Origin: Syntrophobacterales bacterium
GTDB taxonomy: Bacteria > Desulfobacterota > Syntrophobacteria > Syntrophobacterales > Thermodesulforhabdaceae
DNA length: 61,891 nucleotides
Direction: 5' to 3'
Assembly (NCBI GenBank): GCA_026417655.1
Contig: JAOACS010000007.1
Coordinates: 1-61,891 of the forward strand
A model generated the notes under the pieces. That model searched no databases and was not told where the DNA came from. It saw only the letters and a list, made by a program, of their open reading frames with translations. Numbering within the stretch: position 1 is the stretch's first letter; the number at the start of each line of letters is the position of its first letter. Made by a program: the position numbers and the translations under genes. Positions 7,721 through 16,673 of the stretch are shown here, piece after piece.

Positions 7721-8329
7721 ATGATTCTCGAAATGAACCCTCACCACCCTGAACCTCGGAAAGTCAAACAGGTAGTGGAAGTTCTGGCCAATGGGGGATT
7801 AATCGCTTATCCGACAGATACTTTTTACGGTATAGGATGTGATCTCTTCAACAAAGAAGCCATTGAAAAGGTCTATGCCCTTAAAGGGAAAACCCATGAC
7901 AGACCCTTAAGTATCGTCTGTAGTGATCTAAAAAATATTAGTGAATATGCTCAAGTTACCAATTACGCCTATAAGGTTATGAAAAAGTGCCTCCCAGGCC
8001 CCTACACTTTTATATTAGAGGCCTCAAGATTAGTTCCCAAAATAATGCTTTCGAAAAGAAAGACTATCGGCATTCGTGTTCCCAATTGTCCTATCGCCCT
8101 TGCTATTGTGGCAGAACTTGGCCATCCTATTATCAACACGACGGCCGCAGACAGAGAGTCGGGCGAAACCCTCATGACCCCCCAAGAAATCAAGTCAAAA
8201 TTAGGGGATATGTTGGACCTTATAATCGATGGTGGACCAGTTCCAGGAAAACCCTCAAGCGTAATTTCCCTCATCAATGACCAGCCGGAGATTTTAAGAG
8301 TAGGAAGCGGAGATGTGAGTCTCTTTTAA
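7721..8329 (+). CDS. YciO/TsaC/Sua5-family protein (threonylcarbamoyl-AMP synthase-like)
   Basis: This 202-residue protein of the YrdC fold has AYPTDTFYGIGCD near residue 30, LPGPYTFIL near 90 and KRKTIGIRVP near 110. The fold makes threonylcarbamoyl-AMP for the t6A tRNA modification. The layout (KVMKK.LPGPYTFIL, KTIGIRVP, IIDGG, ending VGSGDVSLF) is closest to the YciO branch, whose role is less certain than that of TsaC. TsaD, the partner enzyme in t6A synthesis, is encoded at 17535-18557, and no other YrdC protein is seen here. The start is ATG behind AGAGGAGG. Confidence 0.88.
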   Translation: MILEMNPHHPEPRKVKQVVEVLANGGLIAYPTDTFYGIGCDLFNKEAIEKVYALKGKTHDRPLSIVCSDLKNISEYAQVTNYAYKVMKKCLPGPYTFILEASRLVPKIMLSKRKTIGIRVPNCPIALAIVAELGHPIINTTAADRESGETLMTPQEIKSKLGDMLDLIIDGGPVPGKPSSVISLINDQPEILRVGSGDVSLF

Positions 8330-8356
8330 GCACTGAGCACTGCGGGGAGAAGAGGA

Positions 8357-10066
8357 TCAGAAACCGTAGATCTCCATATCCTTAATGATCATAAGGCATT
8401 GCTTTTGAACCGAGTCCCATTCCAGTTGATAAGCCACGTTACATCTTACTCCTGGTCGAATTCCAGGAAAAAGGGAACCTCCCCGCCATACAATACCCTG
8501 GACTTTACCACCGAATAGTAGCTTAAGGTGCTTGTGACCGTCTCCAAAAACCCTTGCATCAACAAGTCTTAAGTTGCGAGAAACAAATAGGGGGGTAGGA
8601 TTTCCTTGTCCAAAGGGTTCAAGATACTCGAGGGCCTCCACCAGTTCTCTAGAAACAAGACGTATAGGAAGTTCACAATCGATAAAAAGCTTTCTAGTGA
8701 AGCACTCCCTAGGCCAGTTTTGTAAAGCCTTCTCAAAACATTTTGAAAATTCCTCGAATCGCTCGTATTCAACAGAGAGTCCTGCAGCGGCCTCATGTCC
8801 TCCCCACTTAAGAAGATATTTTTCGCAAAGAGAAAGAGCTTCACAGATATCCACCCCTGGAATGCTCCTACCAGAGGCTCTTACAATACCATCACTATCT
8901 ACAGAACCAATTATAACAGGGCCATAGTGATATTCCTGGATCACCCTAGAGGCTACAATGCCCACCACACCAGGATGCCAAGCCTTATCGGCTAACACAA
9001 CACTACGTCGCTTTGTTCCCTCGGTTTCCTCTACATTTCTTAGATAATCAATAACTTTGCGAAAGACCTTTGCCTCTTCCATCTGCCTTTGAATATTCAA
9101 CCGATTCAGTTCTAATCCGAGATAAGATGTGGTCTCCTGGTTTAGGGAAGTCAAAAACTTAAGAGCTATCATAGGGTCGGATATTCTACCTGGAGCGTTA
9201 AGGCGTGGTGCTAGATAGAACCCTACATGGCCAGCCGATAGCTTTCTACCCTTGAGTCCAGCTAGTTCCTTTAGGACAGAAAGAGGCAAAAACTTTTCTT
9301 CATTGATCTTTTCAAGCCCTGACTTAGCAATAATTCGGTTCGCCCCTGTAAGAGGCATTACATCGGCTATAGTCCCAATAGCTGCAAGGGTCTGATAACG
9401 AGCGTCGAGCCTTGGTCTAGGAAAACGTTCATCCAGAAAATTTCTTAGCTTAGCCAAGAACATAAGGGTTAAGCCAGAGCTACAAAAATCCTTAAAACAG
9501 GATGGACAATTTGGATGTTTGGGATTAATAAGCACAGTGGCAGGCGCAAGTCGGCTTGGGTCACCAATCTTGTGATGGTCAATTACGATAACGTGGGCTC
9601 CTTTTCCTGTTGCTAGCCGTATGGAATCGATGTCATGAGTTCCGCAATCTAAAGCAATAAAAACCTTAGCATCACTGTTTTCATTTACAGCACGTTCAGG
9701 AAAGCCGTATCCCTCCGATCTGTGGGGAATAACAACGGAAAAGTTTTTGTAACCGATGTCATGAAAGAAGAAAACCCATTGAGCGATTGAGGTGACACCA
9801 TCACAATCGTAGTCCCCCACAATTACCACCTTATGGTTATTAGTGAGATGGTCAGCTATAAGTTTTGCACCCTCCTCAATGTTTCCTATTTGGAGGTAGG
9901 GCTCAAGTTTATTCAATGAAGGCTCCCAAAGGAGGTTATTATCGATGCCGCGAAGTTTAGCCACAATCTCAAGGACCTCTTCACAGCTAGAAGGAATACT
10001 ATGTTGTCTTTCATCTTCTTCGCTATTTCCGGCAAGCTGTCGCATTACCCATTCAAATCGCGTCAT
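8357..10066 (-). CDS. recJ: Single-stranded-DNA-specific exonuclease RecJ
   Basis: This is a ~569-residue 5'-3' ssDNA exonuclease of recombination and mismatch repair. The DHH phosphoesterase motifs are all visible: VVIVGDYDCDGVTS near residue 80, the metal-binding ALDCGTHD, and VIVIDHHK near 165. The DHHA1 domain follows (WHPGVVGIVASRV; GRSIPGVDI; KWGGHEAAAGLSV), then the OB-fold end. The length fits RecJ. A TTG-ATG pair begins the frame, and I use the ATG at 10066, with GGAG upstream. Confidence 0.96.
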   Translation of the reverse strand: MTRFEWVMRQLAGNSEEDERQHSIPSSCEEVLEIVAKLRGIDNNLLWEPSLNKLEPYLQIGNIEEGAKLIADHLTNNHKVVIVGDYDCDGVTSIAQWVFFFHDIGYKNFSVVIPHRSEGYGFPERAVNENSDAKVFIALDCGTHDIDSIRLATGKGAHVIVIDHHKIGDPSRLAPATVLINPKHPNCPSCFKDFCSSGLTLMFLAKLRNFLDERFPRPRLDARYQTLAAIGTIADVMPLTGANRIIAKSGLEKINEEKFLPLSVLKELAGLKGRKLSAGHVGFYLAPRLNAPGRISDPMIALKFLTSLNQETTSYLGLELNRLNIQRQMEEAKVFRKVIDYLRNVEETEGTKRRSVVLADKAWHPGVVGIVASRVIQEYHYGPVIIGSVDSDGIVRASGRSIPGVDICEALSLCEKYLLKWGGHEAAAGLSVEYERFEEFSKCFEKALQNWPRECFTRKLFIDCELPIRLVSRELVEALEYLEPFGQGNPTPLFVSRNLRLVDARVFGDGHKHLKLLFGGKVQGIVWRGGSLFPGIRPGVRCNVAYQLEWDSVQKQCLMIIKDMEIYGF

Positions 10067-10118
10067 CAACCCATCTCCGATTAGGACAGGAAAACTCCTC
10101 TACGAAATCTTCGCCCTT

Positions 10119-10544
10119 CTAGTCCCGAGATATATTCATGGCCATAAGCTTCTTAACCATATTCCCTTCGGAGTCTTTAAATATAACCTCCATCTTCTTT
10201 GGGGTTCTCACCTTAGCCACCACACCAAAACCAAACAGAGGATGTTTGATAAGATTTCCCTCACTGTAGGACTCCGAAATAGAGTAAAGGGGCACCCCTT
10301 CAGGTTGGGCGTTTTGAAGCAGGGCAAACCATTCTTCATCACTTTTTGGCTTAGAGATACCCATGAAGAGAACAGAAGGAAGCGGCTCATCCTCCGTTTC
10401 TATTTCATCGCTCATTATTAACTCTTCGCCTTCGTCGTAAACAATATCTACTACTTCTGAAACAATCGCTTCTTCTTCATCAGCTTCCATATTGAGATCT
10501 TCTATCATTTCCTCGAGGTCGTTATCATCCTTTATCGGGGTCAT
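10119..10544 (-). CDS. Acidic protein with C-terminal SH3/Tudor-like domain
   Basis: This is a ~141-residue protein. The first half is extremely acidic (many Glu/Asp, e.g. EDLNMEADEEEAIVSEVVD) and probably disordered. The last ~45 residues (IKHPLFGFGVVAKVR, then MEVIFKD) match the small SH3-like beta-barrel seen at the ends of UvrD/PcrA helicases and in CarD-like proteins ('H-p-x-F-G-x-G-x-V'). Binding to RNA polymerase or DNA is plausible but not shown. ATG 10544 is preferred over GTG 10553 because AGGAGG sits 8 bases upstream of it. It lies between recJ and the sigma-54 activator, on the same strand. Confidence 0.75.
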   Translation of the reverse strand: MTPIKDDNDLEEMIEDLNMEADEEEAIVSEVVDIVYDEGEELIMSDEIETEDEPLPSVLFMGISKPKSDEEWFALLQNAQPEGVPLYSISESYSEGNLIKHPLFGFGVVAKVRTPKKMEVIFKDSEGNMVKKLMAMNISRD

Positions 10545-10594
10545 TAAATTCACCTCCTGATAATGTAGTATAGTATATAAGATCCATAATCCTT

Positions 10595-12049
10595 CTACTC
10601 CTCTGGGTGTAACGATGATGAAACAACATCATCGCCTTCTCCGTGAACCGAGAAGCCGTATTTAGAAAGCCTGTATCGGAAAGAACGAAAGCTCATACCT
10701 AAGAGCTCGGCAGCTTTATACTTTCTTCCGCCCGACATGGCAAGAGCTTGGGTTAGGTAATGTTTCTCTACTGTTTCCAACAATCCATCAAGGTAAATAC
10801 CCTCTGGGGGTAGATCCGGAAGCTTTTCGAAGAAGGAGCTAAAAGTTGTGACAGGTTTTTTGAACCTATGGGTGGCTATAGTTAGACTTTCCGGAAGAAT
10901 AATGCACGTCCGTTCTAGAGCTACTCCCCTTTCGATAATATTTTCCAACTCCCTGACATTTCCCGGAAAATGGTAGGATTTGAGAATGTCGAGGGCATAA
11001 GAGGAGATACGTTGGATATTCTTTCCAAGCCTTTTGCTGTAAAGCTTGAGAAAATACTTAGCAAGGATTGGTATATCGCCTTGCCGATCCCTGAGAGCCG
11101 GTATTTTTATGGGAATAACATTTAACCTGTAATAAAGGTCTTCTCTAAAGGTTCCCTCAATGACCATCTTTTCGAGATCTCGGTGAGTTGCTGAAATGAT
11201 CCGAACGTCAACTTGACGGTCCTCATTATCACCCAATCTTCTAATGACCTTTTCCTGAATAAGTCGTAAAAGCCTTACTTGAAGAGCTGAGGAAAGCTCT
11301 CCGATCTCATCAAGAAAGAGAGTGCCTCCCTGGGCAGCCTCTACGAGTCCCTTTCTGTCCTGCAATGCACCAGTAAAGGCTCCCTTTTTATAACCGAAGA
11401 GCTCACTTTCTATTAGCGACTCAGGCACTCCACCACAGTTTACCGTGACAAAAGGGCGGTCACATCTTTTACTAAGTTTGTGGATAGCACGAGCAACAAG
11501 TTCCTTTCCCGTTCCGCTTTCGCCCATAATAAGAACATTGCTATCGACTTTTGCTACCTTTTCTATGAGGTCATAGACCCTGAACATTTCGGGACTTTCG
11601 CCTACAATCAAACCAAAGTGGAGTGGAATCTCCTCAGAGATATCCTGTATGGGGGATCCTGTCTTATCGTCCAGTAATTTTTTTTTCTCCCACGCTTCCT
11701 CGATAATCCGATACATTTCATCTATATCAAAGGGCTTTGGAAGATAGTCGTAGGCCCCTTCCCTCATAGCTTCTACAGCCGTATCGGGGCTTGCATAGGC
11801 AGAGATCATTATAACTACAATTTCCGGATGGAGTCTCTTGGCTTCTCTCAGAACATCGATACCGCTTAGGGGGGTCATCCTTATGTCGGCAATGACAATA
11901 TCAAACCTTTCAGATTTTAGTAATTCCAAGGCCTTCAGTCCATTAGATGTCACAACAGCTTCATAACCCTTGCGGGTTAGCATCAATTCAAGAAATTCCC
12001 GCATTCCTTCTTCATCGTCGACGACTAGAATTCTAGGACCGAGGCGCAT
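10595..12049 (-). CDS. NtrC-family sigma-54-dependent response regulator
   Basis: This 484-residue regulator has three domains. Residues 1-125 are a receiver with acidic pocket (VVDDEE) and phospho-acceptor Asp55 in IVIADIRM. Residues ~145-385 are a sigma-54 AAA+ domain with Walker A GESGTGKE, the sigma-54 contact loop GAFTGA and Walker [11 protein letters not shown]. The C-terminal Fis-type helix-turn-helix ([22 protein letters not shown]) binds DNA. The layout is close to PilR/ZraR types. No histidine kinase is adjacent, so its partner is unknown. It overlaps the end of pyrC by 17 bases. It could in principle drive the sigma-54 promoter at 6518, but nothing shows this. Confidence 0.95.
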   Translation of the reverse strand: MRLGPRILVVDDEEGMREFLELMLTRKGYEAVVTSNGLKALELLKSERFDIVIADIRMTPLSGIDVLREAKRLHPEIVVIMISAYASPDTAVEAMREGAYDYLPKPFDIDEMYRIIEEAWEKKKLLDDKTGSPIQDISEEIPLHFGLIVGESPEMFRVYDLIEKVAKVDSNVLIMGESGTGKELVARAIHKLSKRCDRPFVTVNCGGVPESLIESELFGYKKGAFTGALQDRKGLVEAAQGGTLFLDEIGELSSALQVRLLRLIQEKVIRRLGDNEDRQVDVRIISATHRDLEKMVIEGTFREDLYYRLNVIPIKIPALRDRQGDIPILAKYFLKLYSKRLGKNIQRISSYALDILKSYHFPGNVRELENIIERGVALERTCIILPESLTIATHRFKKPVTTFSSFFEKLPDLPPEGIYLDGLLETVEKHYLTQALAMSGGRKYKAAELLGMSFRSFRYRLSKYGFSVHGEGDDVVSSSLHPEE

Positions 12050-13406
12050 AGATATTCCCTAGAGGTGCACAGATTCCGTCAGTGTCCATGAACACAAGGG
12101 ATCCATCTACTATAGTCATTTGAACTCTTCCACGGAGACTCCAACCCTTAAAGGGGCAGTTACGCGAGATAGAGAAGAATTCATCAGGATTAACAACCCA
12201 CTCATGGTTAGGATCAATCAATGTAGCGAAGGCCGGTTTGCCAATTTCGATGGAACCTAAAGAAATTCCAAGAATACGGGCAGGATTTGTTGAAAGAAGA
12301 GCGATAGCTCTAAGAGGGGAAAGGATCCCCTTCCTTACAAGTTCAAGCGAGAGAGGTAAGGCTGTCTCAAGGCCGATCATACCGAAGGCGGCATTATCAA
12401 ATTCCACATCCTTTTCAAGGACGCTGTGGGGAGCGTGATCTGTGGCGATCGCATCAATGGTTCCATCGGAAAGACCCTCTACCACTGCTTCGACATCTTC
12501 CAGTGTTCTAAGGGGTGGGTTCACCTTATAGACCGCATCATAGCCCTGAAGCGCCTCTTCCGTCAAAGTAAAGTAATGAGGAGCCGTTTCTGCCGTAATT
12601 GGAAGTCCCTCCCTTTTGGCACGTCTTATAAGCTCCACTGAGTATTTTGTGCTAACGTGGGCGATGTGGAGCCTCGCACCAGTCCACTTAGCTATCATTA
12701 TATCGCGAGCGACCATTACCTCTTCCGCAATGCTTGGAAGGCCTCTGAGACCAAGCTTAAGAGATATCATCCCTTCATTTGCAACACCGCCGGCGGAAAG
12801 TTGAAGATCTTCGCAGTGGCTTATGATAGGGACGGAAAAAATAAGAGAATACTCCATTGCCCGTCGCATAACCTGAGCATTCATCACGGGACGACCATCG
12901 TCAGAAAAGGCCACTACCCCAGCCTCAACGAGAGAGCCCATCTCGGTTAGTTCTTCCCCTAAAAGTCCCTTAGTTATGGCCCCCACAGGATAAACGATGG
13001 AGGCGCCCTCCCTTGCGGCCTTATCCACAATGAATCTAGTTACGGTATAACTATCATTTGGTGGTTTAGTATTTGGCATACACGCAACCGCTACAAAACC
13101 TCCAGCTACTGCAGCTCTAGTCCCAGAAGCTATAGTCTCTTTGTATTCCTCCCCAGGCTCCCTTAGATGAACGTGCATATCAACTAGTCCTGGAACGAAC
13201 CAGGAGCCATTGCATGAGAGGACGGGAATAGCCTTTTCACTAGATGGGCGATAGCCCATAGGACGGAGGATATCCCCTATTAGCCCATTAGTTATCACTA
13301 CATCGGCTTCCTCGTCCCTGTTAGTGGAGGGATCAATCAGTCTGACATTTTGAAAAACCACAGAAACCTTTGGTGCTTCCTTTATCGAACATGCCCACCT
13401 TGGCAC
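12033..13406 (-). CDS. pyrC: Dihydroorotase (class I)
   Basis: PyrC closes carbamoyl-aspartate to dihydroorotate in pyrimidine synthesis. The zinc ligands are visible: DMHVHLREPGEE (HxH), the bridging Asp in AFSDDGRPV, His in IISHCED and IAHVSTK, and the catalytic Asp in IATDHAPHS. The bridging Asp in place of a carboxylated Lys marks the class I (Aquifex-like) type, which usually works in complex with aspartate carbamoyltransferase. That enzyme is two genes upstream. The frame is open to 13439. GTG 13406 follows AAAGGATGAG and lies after the upstream stop, so I prefer it, though GTG 13361 is also possible. Confidence 0.93.
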   Translation of the reverse strand: MPRWACSIKEAPKVSVVFQNVRLIDPSTNRDEEADVVITNGLIGDILRPMGYRPSSEKAIPVLSCNGSWFVPGLVDMHVHLREPGEEYKETIASGTRAAVAGGFVAVACMPNTKPPNDSYTVTRFIVDKAAREGASIVYPVGAITKGLLGEELTEMGSLVEAGVVAFSDDGRPVMNAQVMRRAMEYSLIFSVPIISHCEDLQLSAGGVANEGMISLKLGLRGLPSIAEEVMVARDIMIAKWTGARLHIAHVSTKYSVELIRRAKREGLPITAETAPHYFTLTEEALQGYDAVYKVNPPLRTLEDVEAVVEGLSDGTIDAIATDHAPHSVLEKDVEFDNAAFGMIGLETALPLSLELVRKGILSPLRAIALLSTNPARILGISLGSIEIGKPAFATLIDPNHEWVVNPDEFFSISRNCPFKGWSLRGRVQMTIVDGSLVFMDTDGICAPLGNIYAPRS

Positions 13407-13419
13407 TGTCTCATCCTTT

Positions 13420-14028
13420 CTACTTTTTCCTAAGCTCAATTGAATTCATAAGACTTTCTGTAAGTTTTACCATCTCGTCAAAATTGGAGACCCTGGCACT
13501 CGTTGCGGTAAATATGATTACATTGCCAGTTTCGGTGTCGAGCTGGTATTGGATATATTTACTGCCCTCATTATGGCCATCGGCTATAAAAACTAGTGTA
13601 TCACGGCCATTGAACCTCTTTTTTGAACATTCGTAAACCTTAATAGATTTGCCAGCTCTTTCGGAAAGTTCTAAAGGAAGCGATTGACATAACCTCTGGA
13701 GCTCCTCTCCACTTTTTGGAACGGTTCCTAGGGATCTATCTACCGCTATTACAAAGCTAGGATTTTCAGAAAAATAATACTCAACCTCTCCCCGGAGAAT
13801 CATTTCTTTGATAGATGTAAGCATAGCCTTTGTTTCAGGGGACGTATCGCTAGAGACAAAGACTGATTCCACTATATGTTGATTCTCCCTGACATAAGCC
13901 TGATCTAGCACTATCCAATTATTGCCGGGGAAAAGGACCCTAAATCCGAAACTACTTTCATAGACCTTACCAGCGGTGGCAACACCAGTAAGTAACACCA
14001 TGATGATTAAAGATATAAGCCCTCGCAT
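13420..14028 (-). CDS. Exported protein of unknown function between pyrB and pyrC
   Basis: This 202-residue protein has a clear signal peptide (MRGLISLIIMVLLTGVATAG). The mature part begins YESSFGFRVLFPGNNWIVLD, a pattern of PsbP/DcrB-like folds ('f.y...F.i.yP..W'). It ends with a helix, EMVKLTESLMNSIELRKK. This suggests a periplasmic or lipid-facing all-beta/alpha fold but no activity. It is translated tightly with its neighbours (26 bases after pyrB, ~13 before pyrC) and has GGAGA before its ATG. It has no obvious link to pyrimidine synthesis. Confidence 0.8.
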   Translation of the reverse strand: MRGLISLIIMVLLTGVATAGKVYESSFGFRVLFPGNNWIVLDQAYVRENQHIVESVFVSSDTSPETKAMLTSIKEMILRGEVEYYFSENPSFVIAVDRSLGTVPKSGEELQRLCQSLPLELSERAGKSIKVYECSKKRFNGRDTLVFIADGHNEGSKYIQYQLDTETGNVIIFTATSARVSNFDEMVKLTESLMNSIELRKK

Positions 14029-14053
14029 TTAATCTCCTTTCTATTTGAGTTTC

Positions 14054-15004
14054 CTATAGCTCAGAACCTCGCTGAGCAAGAATATAGAGGATGGCCATAC
14101 GCACTGAGACCCCGTTTGTAACCTGATCTAGTATAACGGAGCGGGCTCCATCGATCACATCAGAGCTTAGCTCAACTCCCCGGTTAATTGGACCTGGATG
14201 CATCACTATAAGATCCTTTTTTGCTCTCTGAAGCCTTCTTGAGTTAATCCCATAAAGAAGAGAATATTCCCGAAGTGATGGGAAAAAGCTTAGTTTCTGT
14301 CGCTCTAATTGGAGACGGAGTACCATAAGGACGTCAGCTTCGGGGATCGCCCCATCAAGATCGTAGGTTACTTTAACCTGAGTTCCATAGAAAAGCTTTT
14401 CCAAAGTGTTAAGGGGAAGAAGGGTAGGAGGACCACACAGAGTTACTTTAGCACCCATTTTAGTAAAGGCCCAGATGTTTGATCTTGCAACTCTGCTGTG
14501 TAAAACATCTCCTACAATGAGTAGCTCTAGCCCTTCCACACTACCCCTATGGTCTAAGACTGTAAGTAGATCCAACAAGGCCTGGGATGGATGCTCATGT
14601 TGCCCATCGCCGGCGTTTATGACGGAAACCGGCGTAATGGAAGCTATGCGGTGTGGAATACCCGATTGGGAATGCCTAATGATAAAAACATCTGGTTTCA
14701 TGGCCTCTAGATTTTTTATGGTATCGAGAAATGTCTCCCCCTTGACCATGGAGCTCGTAGTAGTGGAGATACTGTAGGTGTCTGCACTCAGACGTTTTGC
14801 TGCAATCTCAAAGGACATCTTTGTCCTAGTGCTAGGTTCGTAAAAAAGACTTACAATGGTTTTACCACGAAGGGTTGGCACTTTTTTTATGGCCCGTTCA
14901 TTGACCTCTCTAAAGGATTTTGCGATCTCTAGAATATGCTCAATCTCGCCACGAGAAAGCTCTTCAATCCCTAAAAGATCCTTTTTTCTATAGTGTGTTT
15001 CCAT
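14054..15004 (-). CDS. pyrB: Aspartate carbamoyltransferase catalytic subunit
   Basis: PyrB condenses carbamoyl phosphate with aspartate, the committed step of pyrimidine synthesis. The carbamoyl-phosphate site [19 protein letters not shown] (residues ~50-70 from this start), [11 protein letters not shown] near 135 and the aspartate-loop region [12 protein letters not shown] near 225 are all present, as is [10 protein letters not shown]. The frame reaches a GTG at 15037 with a non-conserved lead ([10 protein letters not shown]). I prefer ATG 15004, although neither has a strong ribosome site. No pyrI is seen. With pyrC two genes on, an Aquifex-like ATC-DHO complex is likely. pyrF lies far away at 51417. 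Confidence 0.95.
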   Translation of the reverse strand: METHYRKKDLLGIEELSRGEIEHILEIAKSFREVNERAIKKVPTLRGKTIVSLFYEPSTRTKMSFEIAAKRLSADTYSISTTTSSMVKGETFLDTIKNLEAMKPDVFIIRHSQSGIPHRIASITPVSVINAGDGQHEHPSQALLDLLTVLDHRGSVEGLELLIVGDVLHSRVARSNIWAFTKMGAKVTLCGPPTLLPLNTLEKLFYGTQVKVTYDLDGAIPEADVLMVLRLQLERQKLSFFPSLREYSLLYGINSRRLQRAKKDLIVMHPGPINRGVELSSDVIDGARSVILDQVTNGVSVRMAILYILAQRGSEL

Positions 15005-15107
15005 TTGTTTACCAACCTTTCCGCTTTGGATAGACACGACGGATCATTATGATAGAAGATCCTATCGTGTCACTGTCGGAGAAACACCTTAGAAGTTTTT
15101 AAGAAAG

Positions 15108-15590
15108 CTAGAATGTTGGTTTTCTTACTTCAATGATTTCCAGGGAGCGAATCCCTTTAGGTGTGTGAACTTTAACCTCATCACCCACTTCTTTGCCCAA
15201 CAAGGCCTTTCCTATGGGAGAAGAAATCGATATTGTCCCCCTTTCGACCTGAGCCTCAAAGGGCCCAACGAGGCAATAGGTTTCGATCGATCCTGTATCT
15301 AAATCCTCCACAACAACGGTAGATCCAAAAACAATCCTTCCATTTGAGTCCTCGCAACCTTCGACAATTTGACACCTCGATAGTTTGTTGGTGATGTCAC
15401 TTATTTGAGCTTCTATAAGCGCCTGTTTTTCCTTGGCCGCTTCGTATTCGGCATTTTCCGATAGATCTCCATGGGCCCTCGCCTCTTCTATGGCTTTAAT
15501 AACCTTTGGACGTTCCTCCCTCTGAAGCCTTTCGAGTTCCTTCCTTAGCCGCTCGTATCCTTGGCGTGTTATTGGAACCATCCCATCCAT
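15108..15590 (-). CDS. greA: Transcription elongation factor GreA
   Basis: GreA rescues backtracked RNA polymerase by stimulating cleavage of the nascent RNA. The N-terminal coiled coil contains the tip acidic pair in AHGDLSENAEYEAAKEKQA, the defining GreA/B motif, and the C-terminal FKBP-like domain ends the protein (SPIGKALLGKEVGDEVKV). It is ~160 residues, the usual size. ATG 15590 follows AGGGGGG at 8 bases, while the frame's first ATG (15608) is upstream of that site and unlikely. Confidence 0.96.
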   Translation of the reverse strand: MDGMVPITRQGYERLRKELERLQREERPKVIKAIEEARAHGDLSENAEYEAAKEKQALIEAQISDITNKLSRCQIVEGCEDSNGRIVFGSTVVVEDLDTGSIETYCLVGPFEAQVERGTISISSPIGKALLGKEVGDEVKVHTPKGIRSLEIIEVRKPTF

Positions 15591-15740
15591 AGTAAATACC
15601 CCCCTCATTTAGAGAAGAATCTGATAATCTATCAAGTAGCTTTCTAACTCAGCTAAAAAATTCTTTCAATGGGAACGTGGACTTCTTCAAAGAGATAATG
15701 AAATGTGGTATAAGGTATCTTGCAATATGAGGGTTCATCT

Positions 15741-16673
15741 ATGAATCGAGAGATTGTCCCCCTTTACCGTGATTATAGCTCCTATCTAAAGGACCTCTTC
15801 GGCTGTCGTGTTCACAAAATCACTGTGGATGCAGGGATGACTTGCCCTAATCGTGATGGGACAAAGGGGGTTGGGGGATGTGTTTACTGTAACGCCAGGG
15901 GATCCGGGACAGGTCAATGGGCTAAAGGGAAAACCATTCGTCAACAACTCGAGGATGCGAAGCCCTATCTTAAAAAACGTTTTAAGGCAGAGAAGTTTCT
16001 CGCCTATTTTCAATCCTTTTCTAATACCTACGCTCCCATTGAAAGACTAAGAGCTCTTTACGAAGAGGCCCTTTCAGTGGAGGATGTTGTAGGTCTTACC
16101 ATTGGAACTAGACCCGACTGCGTATCCGAAGAGATACTTAGCTATCTTTCTCATCTCTCCCGGAGTCACTATGTTTCAATAGAGTACGGGCTCCAATCCG
16201 CCCATAATGAGACCCTAAAGCTTATAAATAGAGGTCACTCTGTAGAAACTTTTATCAAAGCACTTAGGGAAACGAGAAAGCGAAACATCCCTGTCTGTGT
16301 GCACGTCATACTAGGTCTCCCTGGTGAATCTGAAGAGGATATGTTAGAAACGGCTCGATTCCTCTCAAAGCTTGATATCCAGGCGGTAAAGATTCATCTT
16401 CTTTATGTAGTTCGGGGAACAGTTTTAGAAAGATGGTATGCCGAGGGTAAATATCACTGTTTATCGAGGGAAGATTATGTCCGTATAGTTAGCCGCTTTC
16501 TCGCTCTCCTACCCCCTCATGTGATCATCCAGCGCCTTACGGGTGATCCTCACCGAGAGGAACTTGTCGCACCTATCTGGGCCTTGGAAAAACAGGAAAC
16601 TCTCCAAGCCATTACTTCCTATATGGCTAGCCACGGTATCATTCAGGGATCCCTATTTCAGCAAAACATTTAG
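15741..16673 (+). CDS. Radical SAM protein, TIGR01212/YhcC family
   Basis: This is a ~310-residue radical SAM enzyme. The cluster motif is in the family's unusual form: CPNRDGTKGVGGCVYCN, with a long gap between the first and second Cys. GRHVHKI-type lead residues (FGCRVHKITVDAGMTC) and VGLTIGTRPDC are also typical of the TIGR01212 (YhcC) group, whose reaction is not established. GAGGG at 15729-15733 sets ATG 15741 as start, not the upstream TTG. It is a lone plus-strand gene among minus-strand genes, and its last 35 bases overlap the 3' end of rsmA. Confidence 0.9.
   Translation: MNREIVPLYRDYSSYLKDLFGCRVHKITVDAGMTCPNRDGTKGVGGCVYCNARGSGTGQWAKGKTIRQQLEDAKPYLKKRFKAEKFLAYFQSFSNTYAPIERLRALYEEALSVEDVVGLTIGTRPDCVSEEILSYLSHLSRSHYVSIEYGLQSAHNETLKLINRGHSVETFIKALRETRKRNIPVCVHVILGLPGESEEDMLETARFLSKLDIQAVKIHLLYVVRGTVLERWYAEGKYHCLSREDYVRIVSRFLALLPPHVIIQRLTGDPHREELVAPIWALEKQETLQAITSYMASHGIIQGSLFQQNI

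Noticed and set aside
12238-12950. Several plus-strand frames within pyrC
   Set aside because: They are shadows of the strongly conserved dihydroorotase on the minus strand.
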